A stretch of DNA of 64,000 nt from Chitinophagales bacterium (GTDB lineage: Bacteria; Bacteroidota; Bacteroidia; Chitinophagales; Saprospiraceae), in assembly GCA_017303875.1 (NCBI GenBank), contig JAFLBP010000015.1, forward strand, positions 1-64,000, written 5' to 3'. Made by a program: the position numbers and the translations under genes. This document shows positions 1 through 7,708 of the stretch, one piece after another (position 1 is the stretch's first letter; every line of letters begins with the position of its first letter). The notes under the pieces were generated by a model, which searched no databases, was not told where the DNA came from, and was given only the letters and a program-made list of their open reading frames with translations.

Positions 1-54
1 TGGCGATATTGCAGCCCATTGGGAGTCGGTCAGTTCTCTGAACTGTTTTGTCAT
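1..54 (-). CDS. IS5-like transposase, N-terminal 18 residues only (runs off left edge)
   Basis: Reading leftwards from the ATG at 54, 18 codons remain open to the window edge and give MTKQFRELTDSQWAAISP. The pattern L-T-D-x-Q-W-x-x-I is the usual beginning of IS5/DUF4096-type transposases, which cut and paste their own element. Only the first few percent of the protein is visible, so the catalytic DDE residues and the terminal inverted repeat cannot be checked. An unrelated frame is also open over part of this stretch. Confidence 0.5.
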   Translation of the reverse strand, partial: MTKQFRELTDSQWAAISP

Positions 55-169
55 ATCTTCGAAGTTTGGTCGCTCCAAAGATACGACCCGGCTCCCCTCT
101 TTCAAATTCCCGAACATGCTCTAAATCTTTTGAAATGATTAACTGTTTGTCTTTTACGGCTCATTTTAT

Positions 170-221
170 ACCCTTTTGGGTGTAAAGTTAATGATTTTTT
201 TAATTTTGCACCCTTTCGGGT
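170..221. promoter_or_regulatory. Pair of 12-bp palindromes, possible operator
   Basis: Two near-identical 12-bp palindromes, ACCCTTTTGGGT (170-181) and ACCCTTTCGGGT (210-221), lie 40 bp apart in very AT-rich DNA. On the minus strand the first sits directly before an ATG (162-164) whose frame stops after 20 codons. Paired palindromes of this form are typical binding sites of small dimeric helix-turn-helix regulators, for example antitoxins. No such gene is visible, so this could be the remnant of a disrupted gene start. The rest of 55-366 holds nothing else I can support. Confidence 0.3.
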
Positions 222-366
222 ATAATATTAGAAACTGCGTTAATTATCTTTTTTCCCCGAAAGCTACTTTAGTATGAATTACATGGAAATTTGGATATGC
301 TTGATTTACCCGACTTTAGAAAAACGCTACCTGTTTTTATTACATTTACAGCACGAAACTTAACCC

Positions 367-1743
367 ATGCACAAACTCCACCCCGCAGTATTCCTGCTCC
401 TGTTGTTTCCCCTTGGACTCTCTGCCCAATGGACCAAACTTTTCGACGGCAAAAGCCTCAAAGGCTGGCATCAATTGGGTGGCCAGGCCCTTTATACGGT
501 CGAAAAAGGGCAAATCGTGGGCACTTGCGTGGCCCAAACACCCAATTCCTTCCTCTGTACTGATGCGGAATACGGCGATTTTATCCTGGAACTGGAACTC
601 CGGGTACACGAAAAAATGAACTCCGGCATTCAGTTTCGCAGCCTTTCCAAACCCGAATACCAGAACGGCCGCGTACATGGCTATCAAATGGAAATTGACC
701 CTTCGCCCCGGGCCTGGTCGGGCGGCATCTACGATGAAGCGCGGCGCGACTGGCTCTACATCCCCAACCTCAATCCCGCCGGCAAACGCGCCTTCCGTAA
801 CGGCCAGTGGAACCATTACCGCATCGAAGCCATCGGCAATACCCTGCGCACCTGGGTCAATGGCGTGCCCGTTGCCCATCTCATCGATGACCTCACGCCA
901 CGTGGATTTATCGCCCTGCAAATCCATGCCATTTATGGCGAAATGCAGCCCGGCATGCAAATCCGCTGGCGCAATATCCGCATCCAGACCCGCAACCTTG
1001 AACCTCGCCCCTGGGACGATACGCCGGTGGTAAACCTGCTTCAAAACCAGCTCTCGGCGCAGGAAAAAGCCCAGGGATTTGAGCTGCTCTTTAACGGTAA
1101 TGACCTCTCGGGTTGGCAGGACCGTAGAAAAGGGGAGATGCCCGGCAAACATTGGTCGGTGCAGCAAGGCGACTTGTGCTGCGCGGCTTCTGACAGTACG
1201 CAACCCCGCAGTGATCTCCTCAGCGCACGCACCTTTGCGGCATTTGAATTGCTTTTTGATTTTCAACTCAGCGAAGGCGCGAACTCCGGACTGAAGTATT
1301 TTGTGGATGAAAACTTAGAGCCGGGGAAAGGTTTTGGCGTCGGGCTGGAATACCAGTTGCTCGATGATGCCCGGCACCCGGATGCAAAGCAGGGCGCTGC
1401 CGGTAACCGCACTTTAGCCAGTTTGTACGACCTGATTCCGGCCGAAAAACCGGAAAAACGCTTCCTGCGCAAGCCCGGCGAATGGCAGCAGGCGCGCATA
1501 CAGGTGTATCCCGACGGACGGGTACGCCACTGGCTCAACGGCTTTATGGTGCTGGAATACCGGCGCAAATCTGCCTTGTTTCAGGCATTGGTGGCGCGCA
1601 GCAAATATGCCCATTATCCCGATTTTGGCATGAATACCGCCGGGCCAATTTTGCTGCAAGACCACGGCGACGCCGTGCGTTTCCGGAATTTGAAGTGGCG
1701 GGAGTTACACTTTTCTATGCCTGAAAATTGTGAAGGGCAATGA
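367..1743 (+). CDS. Secreted protein with two DUF1080 (3-keto-disaccharide hydrolase-like) domains
   Basis: The protein has 458 residues with a signal peptide (about 1-20, ending SAQ). Two copies of the DUF1080 fold follow, at about 22-208 and 237-447, each opened by the hallmark LFDGKSLKGW or LFNGNDLSGW and closed by a strand like RWRNIRIQ or RFRNLKWRE. DUF1080 is a concanavalin-like beta-sandwich; characterised members hydrolyse 3-keto-glycosides or act as binding modules outside the cell or in the periplasm. Two copies in one chain are seen less often than one. No T9SS tail is visible. The substrate is unknown, and no sugar-degradation genes adjoin it. Confidence 0.8.
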   Translation: MHKLHPAVFLLLLFPLGLSAQWTKLFDGKSLKGWHQLGGQALYTVEKGQIVGTCVAQTPNSFLCTDAEYGDFILELELRVHEKMNSGIQFRSLSKPEYQNGRVHGYQMEIDPSPRAWSGGIYDEARRDWLYIPNLNPAGKRAFRNGQWNHYRIEAIGNTLRTWVNGVPVAHLIDDLTPRGFIALQIHAIYGEMQPGMQIRWRNIRIQTRNLEPRPWDDTPVVNLLQNQLSAQEKAQGFELLFNGNDLSGWQDRRKGEMPGKHWSVQQGDLCCAASDSTQPRSDLLSARTFAAFELLFDFQLSEGANSGLKYFVDENLEPGKGFGVGLEYQLLDDARHPDAKQGAAGNRTLASLYDLIPAEKPEKRFLRKPGEWQQARIQVYPDGRVRHWLNGFMVLEYRRKSALFQALVARSKYAHYPDFGMNTAGPILLQDHGDAVRFRNLKWRELHFSMPENCEGQ

Positions 1744-1799
1744 AATTAATACGCTTGGTAAAATCATTTTACACCCATTTTTGTTTTTACATAAAATAA

Positions 1800-1831
1800 T
1801 TTGTTTTGTTTTTGGGTAATGTGTAATATTG
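1800..1831 (+). promoter_or_regulatory. Putative promoter of the methyltransferase gene
   Basis: TTTG at 1800-1803 and TAATATTG at 1824-1831 are separated by 20 bp, close to the Bacteroidota pattern TTTG-N19-TAnnTTTG with one mismatch in the -7 element. They lie 34 bp upstream of the ATG at 1866. Confidence 0.4.
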
Positions 1832-1865
1832 CACCTTGATTTTGAAGTAAAAGTAAGTTGATTTC

Positions 1866-3065
1866 ATGGAGGTATCAATTGAGCTTATGAAGGAGGAGCT
1901 TACGGTTTCAGCGCCAGTAAAAAGTACTGAATCGGTAAAGCCGTCATTCCGATTAATAGACCTGTTTGCCGGAGCGGGTGGGATGTCTCTTGGATTTTCC
2001 AAGGCGTTCGGCAATAATTTTATTTCTGTTTGGGCCAATGATTTTAACAAAGATGCCTGTTTGACCTACAATAAGAACTTCGGGCCGCATTGCCACGAAG
2101 GGGATATTAATGCTTTGTTGGAAAATCCTGAAATTGAAATACCTGAGGCCGATATTGTAATTGGCGGGCCACCATGTCAGGGTTTTAGCTTATTAAATAA
2201 ATTCAGGGAAGGAGATCCTCGTAAGCAAATGTGGCGGCCGTACCTGGAAATCGTAGAGCGTTCTGGTGCTCAAGTGTTTTTAATGGAAAATGTTCCGCAA
2301 CTTTTGGGTTCACCGGAACATGAGCAGATTATTGAAACTGCTGAAGCAATGGGCTTCAAATTGGCCTGGGCGAAATTGTGCGCTGCCGATTATGGGGTAT
2401 CCCAGACAAGAAATCGAGCATTTATCCTTGGATGTAAATTTGCCGATCCTAAAGAAGTTTTTCCTCCTAAGAAAACACATTTTGACCCCAAAAAGGCAGT
2501 TCTTTTAGCCAATCGATTATTTGAAAACGAAGAATATGTAAAAAATCCAAAGCCCTGGCGTACCGTCAGAGATGTCATTGCGGATTTGCCGGAACCTAAA
2601 GGCACAGAGCCTGTAAATGTAGCAACACCTTTAAATATCCATTTCGGGCGGACACCCACTGAAATGAGCATTCAGCGCTATAAAGCTATACCCGAAGAAG
2701 GTATGAATCGGGTTGATTTATTGAGACTTGCACCGGAACTCACTCCGGATTGCTGGAAGCGCAAGAAGTCCGGCGGAACAGATTTGTTCGGCCGCTTATG
2801 GTGGGACAGACCCTCCGTAACTATACGGACGGAGTTTTTCAAACCGGAGAAGGGCCGCTATCTACATCCCAGCCAACACAGACCTATTACACACAGAGAG
2901 GCTGCTCGAATCCAGTCTTTCCCGGATGATTTTGTTTTTGTCGGTAGTAAAATTGAAATCGCCCGGCAAATAGGCAATGCTGTGCCACCCGGTTTGGCTG
3001 CTGCCGTTGCCCGTTCTGTTGAGTTGTTATTCCAATTGCGAGGCCAAAATAATTCTTCGAAGTGA
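1866..3065 (+). CDS. DNA (cytosine-5)-methyltransferase
   Basis: The 399-residue enzyme would transfer a methyl group from S-adenosylmethionine to C5 of cytosine in a specific DNA site. All main C5-methyltransferase motifs are visible in order: I (DLFAGAGGMSLGF, about 32-44), IV with the catalytic cysteine (GGPPCQGFS, about 100-108), VI (ENVP, about 140), VIII (QTRNRAFILG, about 180), then after the variable target-recognition region IX (RIQSFPDDF) and X (QIGNAVPPGLA). The length is normal. The first ATG is used; a second in-frame ATG at 1887 is possible because the first 28 residues are not conserved. An HNH nuclease gene starts 52 bp downstream, which suggests a type II restriction-modification pair. 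The recognition site cannot be read from the sequence. Confidence 0.92.
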   Translation: MEVSIELMKEELTVSAPVKSTESVKPSFRLIDLFAGAGGMSLGFSKAFGNNFISVWANDFNKDACLTYNKNFGPHCHEGDINALLENPEIEIPEADIVIGGPPCQGFSLLNKFREGDPRKQMWRPYLEIVERSGAQVFLMENVPQLLGSPEHEQIIETAEAMGFKLAWAKLCAADYGVSQTRNRAFILGCKFADPKEVFPPKKTHFDPKKAVLLANRLFENEEYVKNPKPWRTVRDVIADLPEPKGTEPVNVATPLNIHFGRTPTEMSIQRYKAIPEEGMNRVDLLRLAPELTPDCWKRKKSGGTDLFGRLWWDRPSVTIRTEFFKPEKGRYLHPSQHRPITHREAARIQSFPDDFVFVGSKIEIARQIGNAVPPGLAAAVARSVELLFQLRGQNNSSK

Positions 3066-3117
3066 GAAGTTTCAGGCTGACAAACATGAAGCGAAATTGA
3101 TAATTAAAAAAACTAAT

Positions 3118-3666
3118 ATGAGCGCAAGAGAGAAATTGAGAAGGTTTTTTGAGGAAAACGTTGGGAAAAAGCTCACTACAAACCAACTTTCTGAGGTTGC
3201 TCAAATACGTGACTATCAACGTCGTATACGCGAATTACGCACGGAGTACGGTATGAAAATCAAGTCCCATGTTGATCGCGCTGATTTAAAACCAGGCGAG
3301 TATATTTTGGAGAGCCTTGATCTTGATCCCGCAATCAGTAGGAATATATCCAATCAATTACGAACGCAAATTTTAGAGCGCAATGGCTTTACCTGCCAAC
3401 TTTGCGGCGCTTCAGCCCATGATTGGGATGATATAAACCCGTCGAAAAAAGTTCGTCTTCTTATAGATCATATCGTCCCGGTCAGTCAGGGCGGCGAAAA
3501 TACACCTGAAAACCTCAGGGTATTGTGTGGAAACTGTAATCACGGCCGAAGCAACATTCAAACACTCGGCGAAACTGCGCTGAATGTACTTGCGCGACTT
3601 AGAAAAAGTAGCCGTGAAGTCAGACGAGAGGTTTATGAAGCCTTGAAAAAAGAATTCAACGACTAA
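3118..3666 (+). CDS. HNH endonuclease, probable restriction enzyme partner
   Basis: The protein has 182 residues. Residues 1-65 look like a winged-helix DNA-binding region (TNQLSEVAQIRDYQRRIREL, then DLKPGEYIL). Residues 80-155 are an HNH nuclease: a CQLC pair, IDHIVPVSQGGENTPENL with the catalytic His, and CGNCNHGRSN, so the four cysteines form a zinc site. The ATG at 3118 is chosen because starting earlier (2977) would overlap the methyltransferase by about 90 bp with non-conserved residues. Position directly behind a C5-methyltransferase suggests it cuts the unmethylated form of the same site. The stop overlaps the convergent 4Fe-4S gene by 4 bp. Specificity is unknown. Confidence 0.85.
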   Translation: MSAREKLRRFFEENVGKKLTTNQLSEVAQIRDYQRRIRELRTEYGMKIKSHVDRADLKPGEYILESLDLDPAISRNISNQLRTQILERNGFTCQLCGASAHDWDDINPSKKVRLLIDHIVPVSQGGENTPENLRVLCGNCNHGRSNIQTLGETALNVLARLRKSSREVRREVYEALKKEFND

Positions 3667-5036
3667 TGATCGTTTAGCTTCACCCCATCCTCCCCAATAT
3701 GAAAGGCCCTGGCATCCTGCGCCCGCTCCCGCACATCGTCCGCGCCGTTTTCGAGGCGCAACACGCCGCGCGGACAAACCGCCGAGCAAATGCCGCAACC
3801 CACACAACTGGCGCGCACCACATCCTGCCCGCGCTGGGCATAGGCTTTTACATCAATGCCCATTTCACAATACGTCGAGCAGTTGCCGCAGGAAATGCAT
3901 TGTCCGCCATTAACCGTAATGCGGAAGCGCGAAAAATATTTTTGGAAAATACCCAATATCGCCGCCTGCGGGCAGCCGAAACGGCACCAGCCCCTGCTCC
4001 CGAGTATCGGGTAAAAACCCGTGCCAATGACGCCGGAAAAGATCGAGCCGATCAAAAAGCCGTAGGTTTTGGAGAATCCCTGCGATAAATCGCCCAAAAT
4101 AGCGCCCTGCTGCCAGGAGTTGAGCCAGGCCAAAAGGGTAGTCAGCACAATAAACACCAGCACGCTATGAATCAGCCAGCGCTCAATGCGCCAGGCGCGC
4201 AGGGATTTGTCGGACAAGGTGCGGAATGGATCACCGGCGGTTTCCGCCAGCGCGCCGCAACCGCATACCCAGGAACAATACCAGCGTTTGCCGAAAAAAT
4301 AGGTCAGCACCGGCACGGCAATAAAGCTCATCACCGCGCCCCAAAACACCAGAAATACACCCAGATGCGTGTACTTTTGGGTTAAATAGCTGATTTTATC
4401 GGGAAATAAATACTCCGACTTCAAAGGCCAGAAATAGGTGAAATAAAACTCCGGCTGATGCATCAGTTGCATAAATGCCGGAATCAAAAAGCTGAAAATC
4501 AACTGAAAAAACATCACCGACACGGTGCGAATCACCTGATAGCGGTTGTGGCGGTATTTCCATATGAATTTTGCGCCCATCAGCAACACCGCCAGGGTGT
4601 AAAAACTGCCGTACACAAACCACTGGTCAGCAGCCTGTCCGCGCAAAGCCCGGCTCGGCGCCTCGAACATTTCAATCAGCCCCTTCATGGTTTCCGGGTA
4701 CCAGTACAGGCAAATATAAAAGCCGCTGATCATGACTCCGGCAATCCAGCCCCAAAGGCCGCGATTGCTCAGGCTGCGAAACATCACGGCGTTGTTTTTA
4801 ATTCCGGCGGGTTTACCGCCATATTCGGCGCGGGCATACCACCAGGCGCTGCCGCTGATTAGTCCCAGCGCAAGCAACAAGGCCTGAAAAGGGTTCCAGA
4901 CTTGTCCGCCCAGCCAGGCGAAAAGCAGGATCAAAAGCCCAATGCCGAATAGTGCCAGGGCTGCTTTTTGTTGCCAGTTTACGCCTTTGGGGTGCGGATT
5001 GCTCAGGGATAAACTCGGTGAAGCTTGCTGGTTCAT
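3663..5036 (-). CDS. Membrane polyferredoxin-like 4Fe-4S protein (NapH/NosR/CcoG type)
   Basis: The 457-residue protein has several hydrophobic helices (about 27-45, 95-115, 140-160, 175-195, 225-250, 290-310, 325-345). A first iron-sulfur signature, YCSWVCGCGALAE with CRFGCPQ, lies on the membrane side. The C-terminus holds two classical 4Fe-4S motifs, CISCGNCSTYCEMG and CVGCGICSAVCPRG. This layout is known from NapH, NosR and CcoG/RdxA proteins, which pass electrons between quinol and periplasmic or cytoplasmic partners. The gene abuts the FAD oxidoreductase start (5037), so the two are very probably co-transcribed and act as one electron-transfer module. The exact substrate cannot be told. 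Confidence 0.82.
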   Translation of the reverse strand: MNQQASPSLSLSNPHPKGVNWQQKAALALFGIGLLILLFAWLGGQVWNPFQALLLALGLISGSAWWYARAEYGGKPAGIKNNAVMFRSLSNRGLWGWIAGVMISGFYICLYWYPETMKGLIEMFEAPSRALRGQAADQWFVYGSFYTLAVLLMGAKFIWKYRHNRYQVIRTVSVMFFQLIFSFLIPAFMQLMHQPEFYFTYFWPLKSEYLFPDKISYLTQKYTHLGVFLVFWGAVMSFIAVPVLTYFFGKRWYCSWVCGCGALAETAGDPFRTLSDKSLRAWRIERWLIHSVLVFIVLTTLLAWLNSWQQGAILGDLSQGFSKTYGFLIGSIFSGVIGTGFYPILGSRGWCRFGCPQAAILGIFQKYFSRFRITVNGGQCISCGNCSTYCEMGIDVKAYAQRGQDVVRASCVGCGICSAVCPRGVLRLENGADDVRERAQDARAFHIGEDGVKLNDH

Positions 5037-6380
5037 TTATACTTTGGATTTTAAATAGCATTGTACCATTGTTAGGCTGCGGCGTGTCTGGAGTTGCACA
5101 TTGCGCTGCTCTAAGCGGTTGTACAGGGAAACCAATTCCTGTTCGTGTTTGGGATAAAATTCGGGGTCAAAATTGGCCAGCGACAACTGCTGCAACACCG
5201 CTTCTATGGAGCGGCCTTCCAGAATCCATTTTTCACAAACCTCGTGGCGGTAGCGGATGCCCATGAGGTTGAAACCCGTCACGGCCAGGCTTTCGCTTTC
5301 ATAGTTGATGCGAATGGATTTTTTGCCGTCCGGATGTTCCCAGTACAAAGAGCTGATACCCGCCGGATTGATGGCCGGCACCGACCCGTACACCTGGTAT
5401 TCAATATCGAAAAATTTAGCGGAATTGAACCAAATGCCGGGTTTGTACATGGTTTCCTGTCCGCAAATGGTGGCAGCGACAGTTTGTCCCATCATTCTGC
5501 CGGTATACCAGACTGCTTCAATGGGTCGACGACCGCTTGCCGGGCGGCGCAATTCCGCACAATCGCCGATAGCAAACACATCGGGCGCCGAACTGCGCAG
5601 TTGCTCGTCAACGAGCACACCTTTATTCAATTCGATACCGCTTCTGCGCAAAAAATTGATGTTGGGGCTGACGCCGGTGGTCAAGCCCACAAACTGACAG
5701 GCGATGCGTTTGTCGTTCTGCGTCAGTACGGAATGTACACGGCCCTGTTTATCGCCTTCAATGGCTTTCAGCTGAGTGCCAAGGCGCAGGTCGATGCCAT
5801 GTTCGATAATATGGCGGTTAATCATGGCGCTTTCCGGGCCTGGCAACACATTGCCCCAGTAGCTGTGTTCGCGTACCAGCATGCTCACCGGAATATTTCG
5901 GCTGAGAAACATCTCTGCCATCTCGATGCCTATGAGTCCGCCACCAACTACTACAGCGTGTTGAAGGCCCTGGCTGAGCTGCTCCATGCCTTCCAAGTCT
6001 TGAAGGTGGTATAAACCCTGAACGCCTTTCAGTTCCTGACCGGGCCAGTCGGGCCGGTTGGGTGTGGAGCCGGTGGCGATAATAAGTTTGTCGTAATGCA
6101 AGGCGCCGGACTGGCGCAGCAGCAGGGTTTTGCTTGTTGTATCTACTTGCTCCACCCGGTCGAGCAGGCGCTCAATGCGGTTTTTCGCCCAGAAATGCGC
6201 TTCGTAGAGTTGTGTGTCGCGTTGCCGGACGTGCCCCATGTAGCAATACATGAGTGCCGTTCGGGAAAAGGGGTGCAGGGTTTCATCCGAGATCATGGTG
6301 ATGCGGTAGTCGCTCCATTTTCGGATAAAACGCGCCGCGTTGGTGCCGGCAATGCCATTGCCGATAATAACGATATGCAT
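5037..6380 (-). CDS. NAD(P)/FAD-dependent oxidoreductase
   Basis: The 447-residue flavoprotein belongs to the pyridine nucleotide-disulfide oxidoreductase superfamily. The N-terminal FAD site is IIGNGIAGTNAA (about 5-16). A second Rossmann motif for NAD(P)H, VVVGGGLIGIEMAE, lies near 143, and the second FAD contact, VFAIGDCAEL, near 270. The redox-active cysteine pair of thioredoxin or lipoamide reductases is absent, as in rubredoxin/ferredoxin reductases and the NirB N-terminus. It lies first in a two-gene unit and its stop touches the start of the polyferredoxin gene, which suggests it feeds electrons from NAD(P)H to that protein. The natural acceptor is inferred. Confidence 0.82.
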   Translation of the reverse strand: MHIVIIGNGIAGTNAARFIRKWSDYRITMISDETLHPFSRTALMYCYMGHVRQRDTQLYEAHFWAKNRIERLLDRVEQVDTTSKTLLLRQSGALHYDKLIIATGSTPNRPDWPGQELKGVQGLYHLQDLEGMEQLSQGLQHAVVVGGGLIGIEMAEMFLSRNIPVSMLVREHSYWGNVLPGPESAMINRHIIEHGIDLRLGTQLKAIEGDKQGRVHSVLTQNDKRIACQFVGLTTGVSPNINFLRRSGIELNKGVLVDEQLRSSAPDVFAIGDCAELRRPASGRRPIEAVWYTGRMMGQTVAATICGQETMYKPGIWFNSAKFFDIEYQVYGSVPAINPAGISSLYWEHPDGKKSIRINYESESLAVTGFNLMGIRYRHEVCEKWILEGRSIEAVLQQLSLANFDPEFYPKHEQELVSLYNRLEQRNVQLQTRRSLTMVQCYLKSKV

Positions 6381-6606
6381 AACGAGGGTTTTCGCGCTTG
6401 AAGGTAGTTTTGGGAATTACCTGCACAAGATAATGTTTGTCTGCGGAATGCCGGTTCGGATTGTGTCATAATTGTCCGCGCTGCGATGTTAAGGCAACTT
6501 TTCAGAGGGCGTCAGTCGGGGGCGGGTAGGGGAGATGTTACAAAAATGCAAACGGATTATTTTGCCATACGATGCTTTGCAAACGTGCCGTTAATCGGGC
6601 TAAATC

Positions 6607-6638
6607 TTTCATTAAAATTGTGGGATACCCTACATTTG
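6607..6638 (+). promoter_or_regulatory. Putative promoter of the cytochrome c gene
   Basis: TACATTTG (6631-6638) matches the -7 consensus TAnnTTTG. TTTC (6607-6610), 20 bp upstream, is one base away from the -33 TTTG. The ATG at 6653 follows after 14 bp, which supports that start over upstream in-frame codons. Confidence 0.45.
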
Positions 6639-6652
6639 CTCCTTTATTGCGC

Positions 6653-7000
6653 ATGAATATGAAAAAATACACCATTCTGTTACCAATGCTGGCGCTGATG
6701 GGCGCGGCATCGCTCTCTTTTGTGGCACCGCCGCCAGGTGGCGGGCCGGAAATTCCGGCTGATATCCAGACCCTGTTGTCCAAACACGGCTGTCAGGCCT
6801 GCCACGCGATGGATCGCAAATTGGTTGGTCCGAAATGGACTGATGTAGCGGCCAAGGGCTATAATGCCAAACGGATTATGGCGCTCGTAGCCAAGCCTGA
6901 ACCCAACAACTGGCCCGGCTACCCGCCAATGGCAGCACAAAATGTACCTAAAGGTGAATTATCGAAGATTGCCAACTGGCTGGTGTCGATGAAAAAATAA
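6653..7000 (+). CDS. Small secreted class I cytochrome c
   Basis: The 115-residue protein has a signal peptide (about 1-24) and a single haem c site, CQACH (47-51). A likely axial Met lies in the YPPM segment (Met93), as in cytochrome c-551/c-552 type electron carriers that shuttle electrons in the periplasm. The proline/glycine stretch after the signal (about 26-32) is a linker. The start is placed at the ATG at 6653, just behind a good -7 element; 6659 is an alternative. It is divergent from the FAD/4Fe-4S pair, and the three could serve one respiratory route, though nothing in the sequence proves a link. Confidence 0.88.
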   Translation: MNMKKYTILLPMLALMGAASLSFVAPPPGGGPEIPADIQTLLSKHGCQACHAMDRKLVGPKWTDVAAKGYNAKRIMALVAKPEPNNWPGYPPMAAQNVPKGELSKIANWLVSMKK

Positions 7001-7030
7001 TTCCTGCCGGGCAACATAAAACATCATTGG

Positions 7031-7066
7031 GGTCATCCTGAATCTTCAGGGTGACTCTTGTTTTTT
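7031..7066 (+). terminator. Rho-independent terminator after the cytochrome c gene
   Basis: GTCATCCTGAA (7032-7042) and TTCAGGGTGAC (7045-7055) form an 11-bp stem with one G-U pair, followed by CTTGTTTTTT. Confidence 0.7.
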
Positions 7067-7708
7067 ATCCCCATTTAGGACTATTATTTATTGTTAAAAT
7101 CAAAATGTGCAAATGAATATTCTGATTTTGTGCGAGTGTTGTTTTGGCGAAAATAGTCTATTTTGATTTGGTTAAAAATGTTTTTTGAATGATTTGTCGC
7201 TTGTTGTAGTGTTTTGAAGGGGTAAAATTAGCGAAAAATGAGATTTATTGAAAATTGAAATTGAATGGCATTGTATTGTTGAGTACAGGTGTACTATTTT
7301 TGTTAAAATAAAATTCTGAAATAAAAGGTCGTTGCTTGTAAAATTGTCTATTTATCTTGCCTTTAGGCTAATAATTCATCGAATATTTTAAAGATGTGAA
7401 TTTTTGTCCTGTAAATTTGTTTTCGTGTCTTCAAAATTCCGTTCTTTGCACTTAATATTCCAAATAATTATCCGCCCTTCGCCATTAATATCAAAATAAA
7501 AAGCGACTTGCTGTATTTGCCGCATCCTGCTTTTGCTACCCGATAACCTGTTCGCCCGCACACCACTTTTTTTAGTACCTGTCGCCCGATTTCTGTAATT
7601 CGGCGCAAGTGTTTGGCCAAAACCTGATTCGGCGCAATGCTGCTACGCGTTGCCCCTGATTTGCTATGTCTTTTGCACATTTTCTAACCTGTTCAAATAC
7701 TGTCATTC
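7067..7708. other. Long AT-rich gap upstream of the ammonium transporter, no gene seen
   Basis: The stretch of about 640 bp is strongly AT-rich to about 7450. The only long frame (7468-7680, minus) has no recognisable motif. A small inverted repeat, AGTACA-GG-TGTACT (7282-7295), could be a regulator site. I see no clear TTTG-N19-TAnnTTTG promoter close to the ATG at 7709 and no known riboswitch fold. It may hold the transporter's regulatory region or an unrecognised RNA. Confidence 0.35.

Noticed and set aside
110..122. Match CCGAACATGCTCT shared with 40788-40800
   Set aside because: Thirteen-base matches are expected by chance many times in 64 kb, and nothing else around the two sites agrees.
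2977..3117. Upstream extension of the HNH nuclease
   Set aside because: It would overlap the methyltransferase end by 89 bp, and the extra residues do not resemble the family; the ATG at 3118 starts the winged-helix region.
367..6380. Whole left end as one defence island
   Set aside because: Only the methyltransferase/HNH pair fits; the DUF1080 protein and electron-transfer genes have ordinary metabolic or envelope roles.
7468..7680. Minus-strand 70-codon frame upstream of amt
   Set aside because: No family match, no promoter, and biased residue content; treated as chance.
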